Shown piece after piece: positions 36,831 through 50,148 of a DNA stretch of 64,000 nucleotides; position 1 is the stretch's first letter, and each line of letters opens with the position of its first letter. Position numbers and translations under genes: made by a program. The stretch comes from Anas platyrhynchos. Its lineage: Eukaryota > Chordata > Aves > Anseriformes > Anatidae. The DNA is taken from positions 20,706,001-20,770,000 of the forward strand of contig NC_092590.1 in NCBI RefSeq assembly GCF_047663525.1. The letters run 5' to 3'. Under the pieces are notes generated by a model that was not told the origin of the DNA, ran no database searches, and was given only the letters and a program-made list of their open reading frames with translations.

Positions 36831-39800
36831 TTCATTTAATTGCCTTTTTTTTAAAAAAAGTCAGTCCCAAATGGACATAATCTAAAATTTTACATTATCT
36901 TTACTGCAATTATATTCCTTAAGAACTAAGCTTAATATTATCATAAAATATCACTTATTTTATAAATTTCAAAAATGATTTATCTTCAGAGGTAATTCTG
37001 CATTCCCAAATTTCCAGCAATTATTCTCTCCCTGAAGTCTTTAATCAGTTGGGTTTAATATTGTAGACATTGTCTGCTAATATTTAATAATCATGTGTAA
37101 GCATCCTATCCATATTTTATTTAATATAAAGGAAAAGATAAGGCAAAATCATGGTGAGCATTCTCTTCACAAAGACAGTGGGGGGTGGGGAGGAGCAAAC
37201 TATTTGCAAGTCTGCAAGTAGAATACCAGATTGTTTTGGAAAGTGTGTTGAAAAATATCCACGTATATGAGGGTAACTTTTGAAGAAAAAGTACTGGATG
37301 GCAGGAAGAAAATCAAACACCATTCAGGAAAAATGCAAGCTCCTGAAGGAAATAAAAACAAATGAACAGCATCCGAGACTCTCTGTATTTGTTGACCTCC
37401 CTCCTGAAAAAGCATTTAAGGGAATTAGCAGCTATTAAAATATAGAGCTGTGCATTATTAATATAATCCTTGGTTAACATTTGGAAGGCGTGTTTAAGAT
37501 AGGATATACATCCTAAGTACTAATTATTCAGTATGATATAAAAACCCTTATCTTTCTGGAAAAAAATAAAATAAAAAATGAACCAAGCAGTGGTTTTAAG
37601 AGCAGAAGTGTTTGCAGATTATAATCAAAAATTATTCAAAGAAAATGAGTTCGTTCATTAGAGCCTAGCCAAGTTGGTATAAGAGATGCAACTCCAGCTC
37701 ATGAATCAATCCTGTGAAAATTTGTAGTCTATGATATTGAATTCTGCGCTGGTTCTTAAAAAAAGAGTCAATAAGAATAGAGTGGAAATTAATCATAGTT
37801 TATCGATAAACATTTTAGTATTCTTAAGAGAGCTCCTTACTGTTGTGTGAAACCTGCAAACAGGGCTATTTTCCATTTAATTTGGCATCAGATGGAATGC
37901 TGGAAAAATATAGAAAATTCAAGATTGGCTAAGAGTCCAACAGAGACTCTGCATCAGAGGAAACTGCGTATTTCCATGTTTATTACTGTCAACTGTAATA
38001 GAAAAAACGAAAGTGTCCCTGTGGATTTTAATTTAAAAAATATAAAAATTAAAAATTGAAGCTAATGGTTGGGACATTGAGGTAAGACTCTTGCAAATAT
38101 AAGAAAACATGCAATTAACGTTTTATGAAGGCCTGTAATGTCTGTTTCATGTATTTCAAAGAACTCACGTGGGCCTTGGCCATATGAGGGAGGAAAACCT
38201 CAAGGAATATAGTAGGCACCATGGAAACTAGTGCATATGTTGCATACCAACATACTTGAAAACAAGAAATTATCTGGCTTTGAGCTTACAATGAAGCCGA
38301 AAAAGTGCTTTATTATAAGTAATAAATATATCTGCAAAGAAATGTGCCAGGATAAATCACTGCTAGTGCAAGTTTTGTATTTGCAGCTCTTTAAAATCAG
38401 GAGAGTCAGACAAGTCACAGAATAAACCCATCCCAGTGCATCAGAGCTTCCTCACATGACTCTCTTTGGTCCTAGTGAGCTAACTGGAGTAAATGGGGCT
38501 CTGGGATTTGACGGGGTGTGAATCCTCCCTGTGTATTAATGAACAGAAAACCAGCTGGAGGTTTGGGAGCTTCTTCTATTACTTGCAAGCCAAGAGGATT
38601 GGGAAAGCAGAGATCCCTGGCACGGCTATGGCAACAGGGTAAGTGTGACTGACTGAACAAAGAGACCGAGCAACGATTAAATTACAGAAAGCTAGGAAAG
38701 GCAGGCTGATAACACCCTACCAGGATAACTGGACTCAGACTGCTGTTGAAAAATACAGACCGAAAAGCAAGGCTGTAGGCAAAGCACTGGGTCAGCTAAA
38801 CAAGACAACTGTGGAAGGAATTAAGGACATCTGGTGGGAGAAGGGATGAAGTTAAAGATGTGGGAGAGCAGGATCAAATTCAGATTAAACTTGCTGAGCA
38901 GTTTTGTACTCAGGAAGCCTGGAGCATAAAAGCAATAGGATTTAGACTGGAAGAAAATACTAAACTACTCTGAGCCTTATGGATGGAAACAAATGCAGAG
39001 CCCATCCTCTCCAGATTTCATTCTATTGCCAGGTTTGGAAAGAACCTCAAATCCCTGAACTTCACCATTCCTTTGTGGATATAGCACATTTCTCAGAACA
39101 TTTCTCAGCAACCCAGTGCACAATTTTGTAGTAAATGATAACCTAGATCTGAGGACCAATCTTAAATGCTAGTAATTCAGCAGTAATTTACCATTTAGTA
39201 GGTTATACAGAAAGGTTATACTGAAAGGGACACTGCAAAAATTGGAGTACAACACCTAAATATTCTCCTCCCTCTCACACTCATGGTACAGACACAGGAA
39301 TTATAGTACTTCACTTACACGATCACATATTGTCCCACCTCACTGAATACATGAGCAAAATCAGCAGCTAGTTATTATTTTTCTTTATGCCTGTGAGTTC
39401 AACATATTGTTCTATGCATCCACTGCTCTGAAATCAGGGTAATTCATTTTCATTTTCCTTTTTTTTTTTTCCCTAGAATTATCATCTTTATTTCTCTAAA
39501 TATTTTTGAGCTTCTCAAAAACATTAATATTTAAAATACCCATGTGAACTTAACAGGTGGAATATTACTGTTTGACTGTTTTTAACCTTGGGCTAGAAGA
39601 GTCAAAAACATCCAATCATTTTACATTTTTTAACTCACTCTTTGCACAGAATTACAGTACATATACATCCCCCTTTGGAGGAAAAACAACACACTTCCAT
39701 TTTAGAACTAAGCAGACTCAGAGAAAAGTCAGTACAAAGCTTTTTATCATTTCTTAGGCAGAACAGAACGAAGTTTTTCAGCCTCTCTCAGTCTTTACTT

Positions 39801-42800
39801 TACATTACATTCAAGTGATAGAGCGTGAAGATTATGTCACAGAGGTAGCAACAGAAGATATGGCAAGACATGAGGTGCCACATTTGGCATGTCAAGATAG
39901 GCTTAGAAAGCAGGATTTGATTGCTTTATGGGACAGGATAAGGAACAAAGGAAAGAGGGATAGGGAGCAATTCTGCTTCAGCAGTTTTTAACCTTGTCAA
40001 CAGCAAATATGTTCCAGGTGAAGATTTGTACACAACACCACAATAATCCATTAATTCTCTCTCTCTCTTTCTCTTTCAGGTAGGATTTTGAGCAGAACAA
40101 GAGTCCAACTCCATATGTTTTAAAAATCGTCCCAGCTTTAAGGGACCTGAAGATATACCACAAAAAAAATTCCACTTCAAGCAAAAATCAAAACAGTAGG
40201 AACCAACAATCCTGCAGAACTTTCCATCAGAGTAAGCCTAAATTGAAAAGATACATTAGGAAAAATTAAGACAGACTTCCATCGATTTCAACAAGCTTTG
40301 GATAAATCTAAATAAGGGTAATGTGGATAAAATCTAAAGATCTTTAAAAAACAGATAATCCAAACTGAACAAATTAAGTAAAAATTGAGGAATTCGATTC
40401 TCAATTTAGAAAGCAAACTTGTGGTAATTTTCAATTTGAGTTTAGGCTGAATTATTTTTCATGATGAGTACTATCTGATTTTATCTGAGTATCTAGTATA
40501 TTTTGTCACTGTCTAGATTAACAGTGTAAATATTGATTACCTTGCCAGAAAAGTCACATTAATGAAAATTTAAATTCCCATATGCCATACCCATCTAAGT
40601 TAACCTCTTAATTGAACCCCAGCATCAATATCACTTCGTGCAAAAGCCGGAAACTTCCCTTGGAAGTATCATAAAACAAATATTTGTATAGTATACTTCC
40701 TGTGCTATTTCTGAGGTGGAAGTCAAGCCAATACCAAAACCTGACAGACATCTCCTCTTGAGTTCACTTGAGTTAGGAACAAGATCTTAAAAAGTGATTC
40801 TACATCCTTTGAGGTGAAGGGGTTATTAAATAGAAAGAATGGCTTCTTTTCTTGTAGCTAGGATTTAAGAAGTGTTTCTCTGCAGGGTTCCAAATAAAGT
40901 GACAAATTATTGTTTGTTTGAAAGATTTCTCGTTCATAATCACCTCACTGTATAAAACTGAATTATCACAGGGAAAAAAAAAATATATATATATATTATT
41001 TTGGAATACAGGGAGCTACAGATAAACATAAAAAGTACATCACTGTTTGCCCTCCTTACACAAGCATCACTGAATACAGCAACAGGACAGTTCTGAGACA
41101 GAAACAGAAGTATAGATATCAAGATGTGCAATGCAAACACGAATCAAATATATATCTATATATCTGCAGATACACTGTGACCAAAAAAAGAGAAAAAAAA
41201 AAAAGAGTAAAATGAAATAAAACACAGAAGAAAGCAGGTGAATACTTTGAACTATAAGCCACATATTTATATTTATAGTCAAAAAATTGAGGCAATATTT
41301 GCCAAGAAAACGCTCTTACTCTTTTTTCTCTTCTTAATGCAGCTACTGGTTCAGGTACCAGATAATATTCAACCTTCTCTGTTCAACCTTATCAGTATTG
41401 CATATATACCACCCATAATTTTGCTTATTAACATGATATCCCAGCTCTTTGAATCAAAGTCACATTTATGCCTCATTGAATATAATCTTAATTACTGCTA
41501 AATACTAGGATGCTATCAACATGTACATAAGCTGCATCTGGTGCCATGTTAGAGGAATTTATTGAGATTTCATTCAAAATTTTGCATTTATATTTTAATA
41601 TTTACTTTTCATCAAGGGTTGAAATGTAGAAACTAATCTCTTCCCATATATTTTTTATTAAAATACAAAATATTTTGTATCATGTGTGACTTAAACCAGG
41701 TCTGTGGCAGGAGAGGGTTTCAAGGGAATTCAAGTGTTGATGGTTGTGCTAAGAAACCGTGCTGATAAAAGGGACAAGAGTCTTTTCTTCACCATAACTC
41801 AACCTGGCAAACCAAAGCTAGAGCAAAGCAAAACAAAATAATACTAGAAATGCCACAGAGAAGACAACAATGTCAGGAATCATCAATGTTCACAATCTCT
41901 TAAAAGCATTGAGTGTGCATCTTTTACAGCCATACACCTTCTGTACATCCATACTCACCACATGAGAACGAGGAAAATTCTTCACAATTATCATTTAATC
42001 TTTGTGAAGGTATTATGACCACCTACTTTATAGTCTGAATAGCTATACATGTAAGCATTTATGGTGACCAAATGCTTTTCAGTATCACTTTTTTATTACT
42101 TCAGTATCACTATTTCTGTATGTGATCACAATAACTTACTTCAGAACAGTGTAGAACAAAGACATAAAAATCTAATGAAATTTAGGTTTGGAAGCATGCC
42201 TGATGTTTGATCATCAAAGTCTTTTAGCTGGGTTTGTTAAAGTGAAGAAAACGAAAATTAAATTCAGTACTTCTTTTCTTCAGTATGAAAAAATTGTCAG
42301 TTCTGGTTTTCTCACAGTATGTGTGGCATACCTAGTTATTTCAGTGCATTTGGCAAATAAGAAATGCCAGTCAATCTAGATTTTGCATAGTAGTCCATTG
42401 TTTAATCATAGCTTGGGAAAGAGTAAGAAAAATAGAATGGTATGTCAATATCTGCCACTGTTTACAAGAAATATTGTTAGTATTAGGGAATTAGAATTTC
42501 CTTAAGGTATTATAAATTCTAAGATAGAGATTTTTAACTTCAATATCTGTTTTCTATATGCAAGTACATTTGATTAGACCCATAATCAATAAATATAAGC
42601 TGATAATTACCCATTAGGCTAACTGAAATACTACAAATAAAAGTTGTAATAGAAGACTAATAAAATACATGTAAATGTTTATCCACATCATTTATGACCT
42701 GCAGACACTTTGCATTCAAATATATGTAGCCAGCGTTAGATATGAACACAGCACATTTACAGGTGGATGCAGTGACCATATGAGTAACAGAATTGTTAGT

Positions 42801-43980
42801 ATAGCTCTATGCAAGTCAAGGGCAAATATGCCACCAGGTAAGAAGGATTTGTCCCTCTGATGAATAGTACAATACTCTGATGTTAGCAACTCACTTCTAA
42901 GTTATGATACAGTTAATTAAAAGCTGTAGAATTGATAGAAAAAAAATAATTTAGAAAATAACACAGGAAATCAGTATTCTGCCCGTGATATGAAAATATA
43001 AACAAGTACCTTTCTCCTTACCATTAACCTTCCCGTTTTCTTGGGCTCATATTTCATAAAATCAGTACATGCATGCTGCAAAAAGAGACATCAAAATTGA
43101 AAGGCAGGTTATGCCTGTGTACTATCCATGAAAACATCTACTCTGTTTATGTAGAGGGTCACACAGGCACACTAATCAAGCTGTCTTCTGTTGTACAACA
43201 TTTGTGAGTTTTCCATCTCACTGCTACCAATCAATTACTCACAGCAATGGAAAGAAAGTCTTCCAATTTAAATGCAAGCAGCAGACTAAGCTTCTTCCCA
43301 TATTGCAAGTAAATTGATTCATTAACAACTTCAGGAAGACTTTTCCTGGGTTTTATACTTAGGCCATCAAAAAGTACATAAGTCTCAAAGGAAGTGTCTT
43401 TTCCCTCTCCTTATATACATATACTCCTGATTCCAAATGCCATATTTTTTTATGAGCTTTTGATTTTGAGTCACTGTATTGTCATTGATGTTTTGTTTGA
43501 CTGCTGAGGCCTATACTGAAGCTCAGCCTTCTTTTACTCCAGAAAACACCCTGTAGTATTGCCACTGACCTAGCCCTCACTCTTCAAATGCTATTCAATA
43601 GAATTGCTATGTACCAGTTGAAGCAACAGCTGCATATCCTGTCTGGCAGCTGCTTGTTTCCATAATGCTAAAACAATTATCCAGTTTGTCACTGGATGTA
43701 AAAAGCAAGAACATTTGTTGTCGCTTTAACTATTGGATTAAATCTCCTCTCCTAAAAATATATATAAAAATAAAATAAAAATAAAAAGTTCTCTAAGCAA
43801 TGTTGCACTTTCTGCAGAGCCTTGAATACTGACAGCGGAGCTCAGACCTGATAGCCCTTTCTAGAAGATATTGCCACCAGACTGCCAGCAGGGAGTGTGC
43901 TCATGATGGCAGGTCAACTAGGTGGTAAACAAATGCTCAGAAAAGTTTTCTGACTGTAGAATAAGTTAAAGTACATATGT
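36831..43980. other. AT-rich unique DNA, no gene seen
   Basis: Contains a GTAAGT donor-like site at 38640-38645 whose upstream segment (from an acceptor-like CCTAG near 38476) has stops in all three frames, so at most a noncoding exon. TA-rich tracts lie near 40982-40997 and 41148-41163. A CTCF-like partial match (11 of 14) is at 43885-43898. No coding gene is supported. Confidence 0.5.
40972..40998. repeat. A-run and (TA)n repeat
   Basis: About ten A followed by about seven TA units. Confidence 0.9.
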
Positions 43981-44184
43981 ACTTACATTGTGCTTTACAG
44001 CACAATGGTAAACATGATGGTAAACTCCAGTTTCTAAAAGGAGATTCAGAAACTGGAAAATAAGATAATGGGGAATGTCTAGCTGAAACTAGAGTCCATT
44101 AAATGACTATTAAAATAAATTCCAGTAATCACGTCAGTAATCACTTCAATATGTCTTCTTAAGACTTGATGAAATGCACAGTAA

Positions 44185-44219
44185 GAAAAAAAGAAAAAAA
44201 AAAAAAAAAAGAAAAAAAA
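44185..44219. repeat. A-rich tract interrupted by G
   Basis: Long A runs broken by single G bases over about 35 nt. Low complexity. Confidence 0.9.
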
Positions 44220-47200
44220 TGAAGTTTTATCTTAGCACTTGCTAAACACTCTTCATCTCCATTGTAAACATAACTAGAGAAGTATAAAATGAAAATGGGA
44301 TTTGATGGTTCAAAGGTCTTTACATCCAGACTTCTTTCAGTTCTGGGAATTGGAAAGGCACAGAAAATGGCAGATTTCCCTGAAATCAGAGGGAGAATAT
44401 GTTACTTCCTACATTTTAGTTTGGAATTACAACAATTTGTCAAACTGAAGCTGGACAGGAAAAAGAAAATGCTTAAGCTGAATGTGGCAAGCAGTTGACA
44501 TCATTATTACATTTGGAAACAAATGCTATTGGAATTTGAATGAGAAGGAGAATGCAAGTTCTCAATTTTATACACCTCATCAGAGCTACACACAGTGCCA
44601 GCATCAGCACATTGCCTCTGTACACCATTAGTTTTTATTAATTACGTACTGACATGTGCCCTATGTCATTACCAGATTCAGGCACCATGCCAGCACACTG
44701 GGAGACTGATTCAATCGTGACTCAGATGGAGACATTCCCGTACACCAAGTCATCAAAGATGCATTTATTTGGGAAAGTCTAATGGAAAGAACTGCTGGTA
44801 CCGAAAGAAGAGAAAGGCTGTTTGTGCAGTTGGTAATTCATTCCTCAGAAATTACTAAATTTAAAAAATAATAAAAAAAAAAAAGAAAAGAAAAGAAAAA
44901 TGAATTTAAATATGTCTGACAAATTGCTATTTGATTTGACTGAAACTGGAAAAAAGTGTTATTTTTTTCTACCATCAGAACTAGTATCTTACGACCACAT
45001 CCATATCGTCTGGTAGTGCCATTACAATGATTTGTGCAACAATTTGACACAAAGACTTTCCTACAACTTGCATATTTGTCTTCTAGAAACTTTTACTCCT
45101 TGTATTATTTTCTGTACAGCGTTTTAAAAAATTAATATAAACTCTGTTATAGAAGCCTAAATACTCTGTTGTCACAGAGCTTATAATGACGAAAAAAATC
45201 AGCTTATAATTCTCAAAGCATCACTGTGCCACCATGTAGTCATTAAAGTTTTGTGGTTTTATTTTAAATCATACCTGTATTCAAATAATTTTGTTGTTAC
45301 TTTATACATAGTGGTATTGCTGTATTCTCAGAGGCCAAGACCTCTTGTCTGAAAACAATTCTCATAAGTCCTATAGCTGAAACTGAAAGAGTTCATGTTC
45401 TTTCCTTTAGAGCTCTTAGACTTCACAATAGTACTGTTCTCTTTACATGTGTCTTCCTGTTTCTGTTTCCAAAGAAAAGAGTTTACCTGACTATCTGGAA
45501 AAAAATGAATAGTCTTTGGCTTTTTCTCTTGCACAGGGTACTTGGCTCTTTCCTCAGTTTCATTTTCTGCCATAACCTCTAATGAATTTTCTTGGACCAA
45601 AAGACAGCTCAGTTGTTCTGTTAAGTACTCCTACATTTCCAGTAAACTCGTATCTGTTCACCTCTGCACTGAACTTCAATCTTTATGATTGCCTTTTATC
45701 CGCTGCCAGACCCTCTTATCAACTTGAAGATGCTGTAGCTTCCTTCACAGCTCCTTCCTGCCTCTAGACACAGCTTCTGGTGTGATCAGACTCCTCCTGC
45801 CCCTTTTTATACTTTCCTTATTAAAAAATCATTTAAACAATGGCAGAAGTCATGCTGAGAGTGAAAGATGAAAGAGAAGTATCCAATAGCTGGAAGCAGG
45901 GTCAGGCAAGAATTGTTTCTCTAATGCTTTAATTGGGTCCTTCCCCAGCAACCACAAGTCCTCAGTCCTTACCAGCACAGCAACCAAAAGAACTCTATGA
46001 AAAGGTTGTCTTGTATTTATCTGGGAATTAGTTTAGCTTTATGAATTACATTTCTAGATCCTTAGTCTATAGCCTGCATCCCTTACAGTAAAACACTGTC
46101 TTTATTAAAAACATTAGCACCAGACTGTCAAGTCAATTTTTTGATCATTTTTTCCTTAGTTATAATAGTGTCCTGTAAACTGTTTTCAAAAAATATTCCA
46201 CGGCATAGCATAGAAATGAAAGTATTGGAATAAGTTCTTGTAAAGATGTAGATACTCATAAATTCCTACAATTTCTTGTAAAGGTAAAATCCAACCAAAT
46301 GCAGACACCATCTCAGTACCCTGCAAGTCTTCCATGTGAGATCTGAATGTCATCCTTCCTGATGATTTCCATGCACATTTCCCATCACTTCTTTTAAGAA
46401 CATGATATATCCATGAGTTATTTCCTAATCACATAATAAGCTTATATTGCTAAGTTGTTTTGAGTATAAAAACGACTTTTATCATTTAAATGACCATATA
46501 ATTCCAAAAAGTATCCTGGTTGGAAATTATCCCATGCACCTTACACGTAAAGGAAATATTTATTCCTCTGATTTTATACCCTGAACAATGGAAAATGTGA
46601 AATCCATTGCTATTACTTGATTTGTAATGTGTTTTCTTTACTCTGCTATTTTAAGCTACCACCACAAAATGTATGAGCTAAAATAAATGCAGTCATCACA
46701 ACATTAGAATAAAATAACAGCCCAAAAAGTAGATATGTTTTTGCACTTACACTATAGAAGGCCTGCAAGCTTCACAAGCACACAGCATCTAAGGAGCTAC
46801 AAAAGTGAAACTACTAAAGAATTTATTTCAAACTTTGTTGCCACACAGTGCCCAGTTTTCTACATAAGATGAAGTCAGCTTGATAAATCGTTGTCTGGTA
46901 CAATGTTGCCATTACCTGTTGTTCTTTGAGGATAACTTGTCTTCTGTAAAGGGGTCAGGTCAGTTATATTTTGTCTGAAAGTACTTGTACTTGTACTCAG
47001 CAGGCAGAACAGGAGACTTTGATTTTGTTTGTCTTTTGTAGTTTCAAAAACAGATGCTTTTTTTCCTGACCAAAAAAAGCTATGGGGCCCTGAGTGTTAC
47101 TGTTGCTATCTTTACACTACCTTTAATGATCAGCTTGACAGAGCTGCTCTGAGGCTCTACCTATCTATTCTTAATGCTATGTTGTTGTGCTTGCTGAATT

Positions 47201-47910
47201 CTTCTGCTCAGTTTGAATTACTGCAAGTTTGTTCTTAATGCAATTTTTAAAATTCAGCTTTTAACTGAAGATTACTTTTTACACGACATCACTGATGCTT
47301 TGTATCCCTTTCTTATCTATTCAGAAGGTTCTGAAAACTTCCTTGCCATCACTGGGTAACTCTCACTTTAGCCTTTCAGATTCCAGGGGCAGATTTCCTC
47401 AACAGCTCCTGCAACTATTTTAATTTCAGCTGAAACGAAACACTGCAAATGGTAACATTTTGCCCTTGAATGAGCTTGTGATGAGTATCATCACAAGCAG
47501 GTGGATGCTCCCAAACTGAAAATTGCATAGCTTAGGTTAGGCCTGAAGGGGATGCTGAAGGGCAGTACCTTGGCATTTTTTTGTCAGGATACTGCCAAAT
47601 TCAGCATTAAGACTCCTGTTCAGTGTTTTGATTAAAGGAGATTGTATGTTTAGGAGCTTAGGAGTTATTTTGTTGGTTTGTTTGATTTTGCATTCTCTCT
47701 GGTCCTTTCAGCCCCAAGTACAGGCACTGTGACTGTTTGCAGACACTGGCAGTGGCCATTACAAAGAGGCATTGCTATTACTTTGTTGTTTGTCTGACAG
47801 TGCTATGGTAACCATTATTGTCACCAGGAATTTGTTCTGACCACGTTCTGCCACCAGAAGAACTACTATTCCATTTCCTTTCACCTGAGAATTAACTATA
47901 TTTTATTTCT

Positions 47911-47967
47911 ATTCTCCTTCTTTTCTCTCTCTCCCTCTTTCTCTCTCTTTTACTCTCTCTCTCTTAA
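47911..47967. repeat. CT-rich polypyrimidine tract
   Basis: Nearly pure C/T from about 47911, with CT dinucleotide runs, ending in 'cttaag'. It would pass as a splice-acceptor tract, but no exon-like segment follows. Confidence 0.85.
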
Positions 47968-50104
47968 GAGAAGCAAGGAAGTAGCTTTGTTTTGCTTGGT
48001 ATTTGAGGAAGATGAAAGACTCTCCTCCCAAACCATCAGCACTTCCCTGTCACAGATATGATCATCATTTCCACTACTGCTGTTCTCTAGTCTTTTTTGC
48101 TCACTCGCTCCTTATATCAAGTTCGCTCCCCACAAACATATTTAACTCTCAGATACCTCCCCAAACTCACCAGAAATAATGCTACATGCTTTGCAAAGCT
48201 GTCCCAGTTCCCATAACACAGCACTCACAGAAGGTCTTATTTACAATACAGCATGAACCAGCAAAAGGTCTTCACTACCTAGTCCCTTCTGTTGTTTGGA
48301 ACAAAAATGAAAACCTTAGTTATCCAAAAGTAATGGATATGTCCCAAGTCTTTTTTACAATTTCATATTTTTAGAATGTGAAAACCTTTAGTCAAGCCTA
48401 TATTTTGGTATCCTTCTTAAGACTCACCACATCACACTGCTTTTGAATGGGCTTCTCATAGATTTTGATCTTTGTCAAACAGGCTAAGCAAATTAGCTCC
48501 ATGTAAATATTGCTTTGCCTACAGAATAGTAGGCAAAGTAGCTCAAGAGACAGGATGAAATTTGGCTAAAAATGAAAACCTATGGAAGAAAGAACAGTTA
48601 TGGTAGCTGCCAGTGAACTCTTCACTATATCAGCTCTCTCAAATAGCAAAAGACTCTGAAAGGAGACTATTGATTTAGTCTTTAAACTGTTTGACATTTC
48701 TGTGCAAGGACTATGTTTTTCGTGCAACAGCTAATTATGTACAGAAGAGAAAAAGAGCTAGATGTTCTGCACAGATGAACAGACATCAGTCTTCTTCTTG
48801 CACACACTGACTTGTTAAACTCAAAGCACCAGTGATCTGACCACTACTTTGAACAGAAGTTTCAGAAACAGAACTACAGACTTCAGCATTTCTTAAGGAG
48901 AAAAAGAGCTTAAATGCTTTGGGAGAAATGAAAACCTGCTGGAGAAGATAGAGCAAGGATTCCCCCTAATGGACAAACCGCTAACTTTCCATAGACTCCT
49001 GTTTGGCTTAAAATACAAGTCAGTATGACGACAGGGAATTTTGGTGTTCTTTTTGGTGCATAAGGAGTAGTTTTAGTCTTACTGGGTAACAGCCCTTGTT
49101 AAGGGCTTCTGGAAATAGGAGTTACTAAAATAAAAGGGAATTGACTACAGAATACATGAGAAGTAGGGGAGGAAAAAAAGTGGAATGTTCTAGATGACAC
49201 ACTCAGAGGAAAAAATAAAAAATAAAAGGAGACAAAAGAAGAAAATATATGATGTATAAATAAAGAATTGACTGTGGCAAAAGGCCTTCTCTCCCAGCTT
49301 ATAGTATGTATTACTAAAGTCAGTGGAGAACTTGGTACAATTCCACTTAATACGACTTAAAATGTCCTAACCCTGCATGGAATAAGGTGAGGACAAGCCC
49401 ACACCTGCAGCATGTTCAGCTCTGCAACTGTGTCAGATTGCTACCAGTCTTCTGTTCATCCCAAACAACAGATCTAAAAAAATAAAATCCCGACAGGATG
49501 CCCAGAGTTTAAGTTGTAAATCTTATCAAATGGAGAAAAAAAAAAAATCTTTTTTGTGCATTAGTTTTGTATTCTGTTTACATGTAGCTGTTTGTTTGTT
49601 TGTTTTTAACTTTTTTCTTAATAATATTATTAAAAAGTCATAGCCAAGCCACTGATTGCTTTGGAGTAAAGAGCATGTTGAATCCCCTAACAGCTGTTGA
49701 ATCCCTTAACAGTTCCTTATTAACTGATTCTGAAGAAAATTATACTTTGACTTTGCTTCTTCCTAGATCAGTTACAGGGATTGATGTAAACTGCAAAGCC
49801 AAACGGGTGGAGGTGCAGTAATAGCCACACAGACAAATCACGGCTAGTGGCACAGTGTGGTGGCCTGTGCACATTTACATTTCACATGCAAAATTCAAAC
49901 AATGCCTGCAGGCGGGTATTCAGAAATGCTTAGATATATCTCCAGGGAAATTATAATTTGGTATGAGATAGGTTGATTTAAAAATCTTTAATTCAAGCAC
50001 ACCTCTTAATCCTAAGAATACTTATGTTTGGATCCTGATTCAGATTCACTGCACGGGCCAATATTTGATAGTATTTTCTTCATGGATGTTTATCAAAGGA
50101 ACAT

Positions 50105-50148
50105 TTTCTGCAGGTTCTTCTCGTTGCTGAAAGGAAGAACCTGAGAAA
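50105..50148. repeat. 15-bp bulged hairpin
   Basis: Arms CAGGTTCTTC (50111-50120) and GAAGAACCTG (50134-50143) pair perfectly. Beyond a single bulged G (50110), TTTCT (50105-50109) pairs with AGAAA (50144-50148). The loop is 13 nt. The stem is shorter than a typical pre-miRNA, so the function is unknown. Confidence 0.7.

Larger units (their letters stand above)
43981..49999. other. AT-rich unique DNA, no gene seen
   Basis: Includes hairpins at 43982-44057 and 48513-48538, an A-rich tract at 44185-44219, a CT-rich tract at 47911-47967 and two blocks (44570-44790, 49800-49960) that read like conserved noncoding sequence. A 90-codon minus-strand frame at 45328-45600 starts at TTG, is Lys/Ser-rich and contains a CAG|GTAAAC donor-like site. 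I cannot tie it to any family. Confidence 0.45.

Noticed and set aside
38476..38639. Possible exon ending at a GTAAGT donor
   Set aside because: All three forward frames contain stops, so not coding. Only a noncoding exon would be possible and nothing else supports it.
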